Assembly (NCBI GenBank): GCA_018224415.1
Contig: JAGTUZ010000308.1
Coordinates: forward strand, 1-6,022
DNA length: 6,022 nt
Direction of reading: 5' to 3'
Origin: Bacteroidota bacterium
Lineage (GTDB): Bacteria; Bacteroidota; Ignavibacteria; SZUA-365
Part shown: positions 5,962 to 6,022 of the stretch, piece after piece
Position numbering within the stretch: the stretch's first letter is position 1
Layout: the number at the start of each line of letters is the position of its first letter
Position numbers and translations under genes: made by a program
Notes under the pieces: model-generated
What the model saw: the letters and a program-made list of their open reading frames with translations, nothing else
Told to the model about the DNA's origin: nothing
Databases searched by the model: none

Positions 5962-6022
5962 GGGAAGCTCTCCATCGTCATGCGATCGTGAGGAAGGGAA
6001 ATGAACGCGAGATGCTCATGCG
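5958..6022 (-). other. Right edge: possible 3' tail of an upstream minus-strand gene
   Basis: One minus-strand frame is open from the right edge to a TGA at 5960-5958, which overlaps the EEP start as ATGA, an arrangement common in coupled operon genes. Only about 20 codons are visible (ending RMTMESFP), so it cannot be identified or shown to be real. On the plus strand an ATG at 6001 is preceded by GAGGAAGGGAA and could instead begin a divergent gene. The two readings compete, and the window ends too soon to choose. Confidence 0.15.
5968..5973 (-). promoter_or_regulatory. Ribosome binding site of the EEP hydrolase gene
   Basis: Read on the minus strand, GGAGAG lies six bases before the ATG at 5961 and supports that start. 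Confidence 0.65.

Noticed and set aside
5074..5991. 305-codon open frame on the plus strand opposite the EEP gene
   Set aside because: The opposite strand carries the complete EEP catalytic motif set. This frame has none and looks like a mirror of GC-rich codon bias.

Overview
This GC-rich window looks bacterial and carries five protein-coding genes. Starts are ATG, and at least two genes have Shine-Dalgarno sequences. The alpha-2-macroglobulin is of the large bacterial lipoprotein/periplasmic type with an intact thioester motif. Its wording, and that of the short NeuB-like enzyme, resemble proteins I associate with uncultured Gram-negative lineages of the Bacteroidota/Chlorobiota (FCB) kind. 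The phylum guess is an inference with low confidence.

Layout: (1) positions 1-2360, plus strand, the C-terminal 785 residues of an alpha-2-macroglobulin family protein whose N-terminal part lies left of the window. (2) A 24-base convergent gap. (3) A minus-strand block read from right to left: an endonuclease/exonuclease/phosphatase (EEP) family hydrolase (5961-5008), a short-chain dehydrogenase (5042-4158, start overlapping the EEP gene), an intergenic inverted-repeat element (3984-4160), a KdsC-like HAD phosphatase (3973-3404), and a short NeuB-type nonulosonate synthase (3281-2385).

Three of the minus-strand genes fit one pathway. The NeuB-like enzyme would condense phosphoenolpyruvate with a six-carbon sugar or sugar phosphate to make a nine-carbon acidic sugar (sialic-acid-like). 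The KdsC-like phosphatase could remove a phosphate from the product. The SDR resembles oxidoreductases found in flagellin- and surface-glycan nonulosonate clusters (PtmA-like). No CMP-sugar transferase (NeuA), epimerase (NeuC) or glycosyltransferase is visible, so the window holds part of a surface-sugar locus at most. The EEP hydrolase has an intact catalytic set but no clear link to the sugar pathway.

The most unusual non-coding structure is the inverted repeat between the SDR and phosphatase genes. It has two 48-base arms (37 of 48 matching) of the 'ACGAAGACACGAAG' type around an 81-base centre, and it fills essentially the whole gap. I see no tRNA, rRNA, CRISPR array, transposase or convincing intrinsic terminator.
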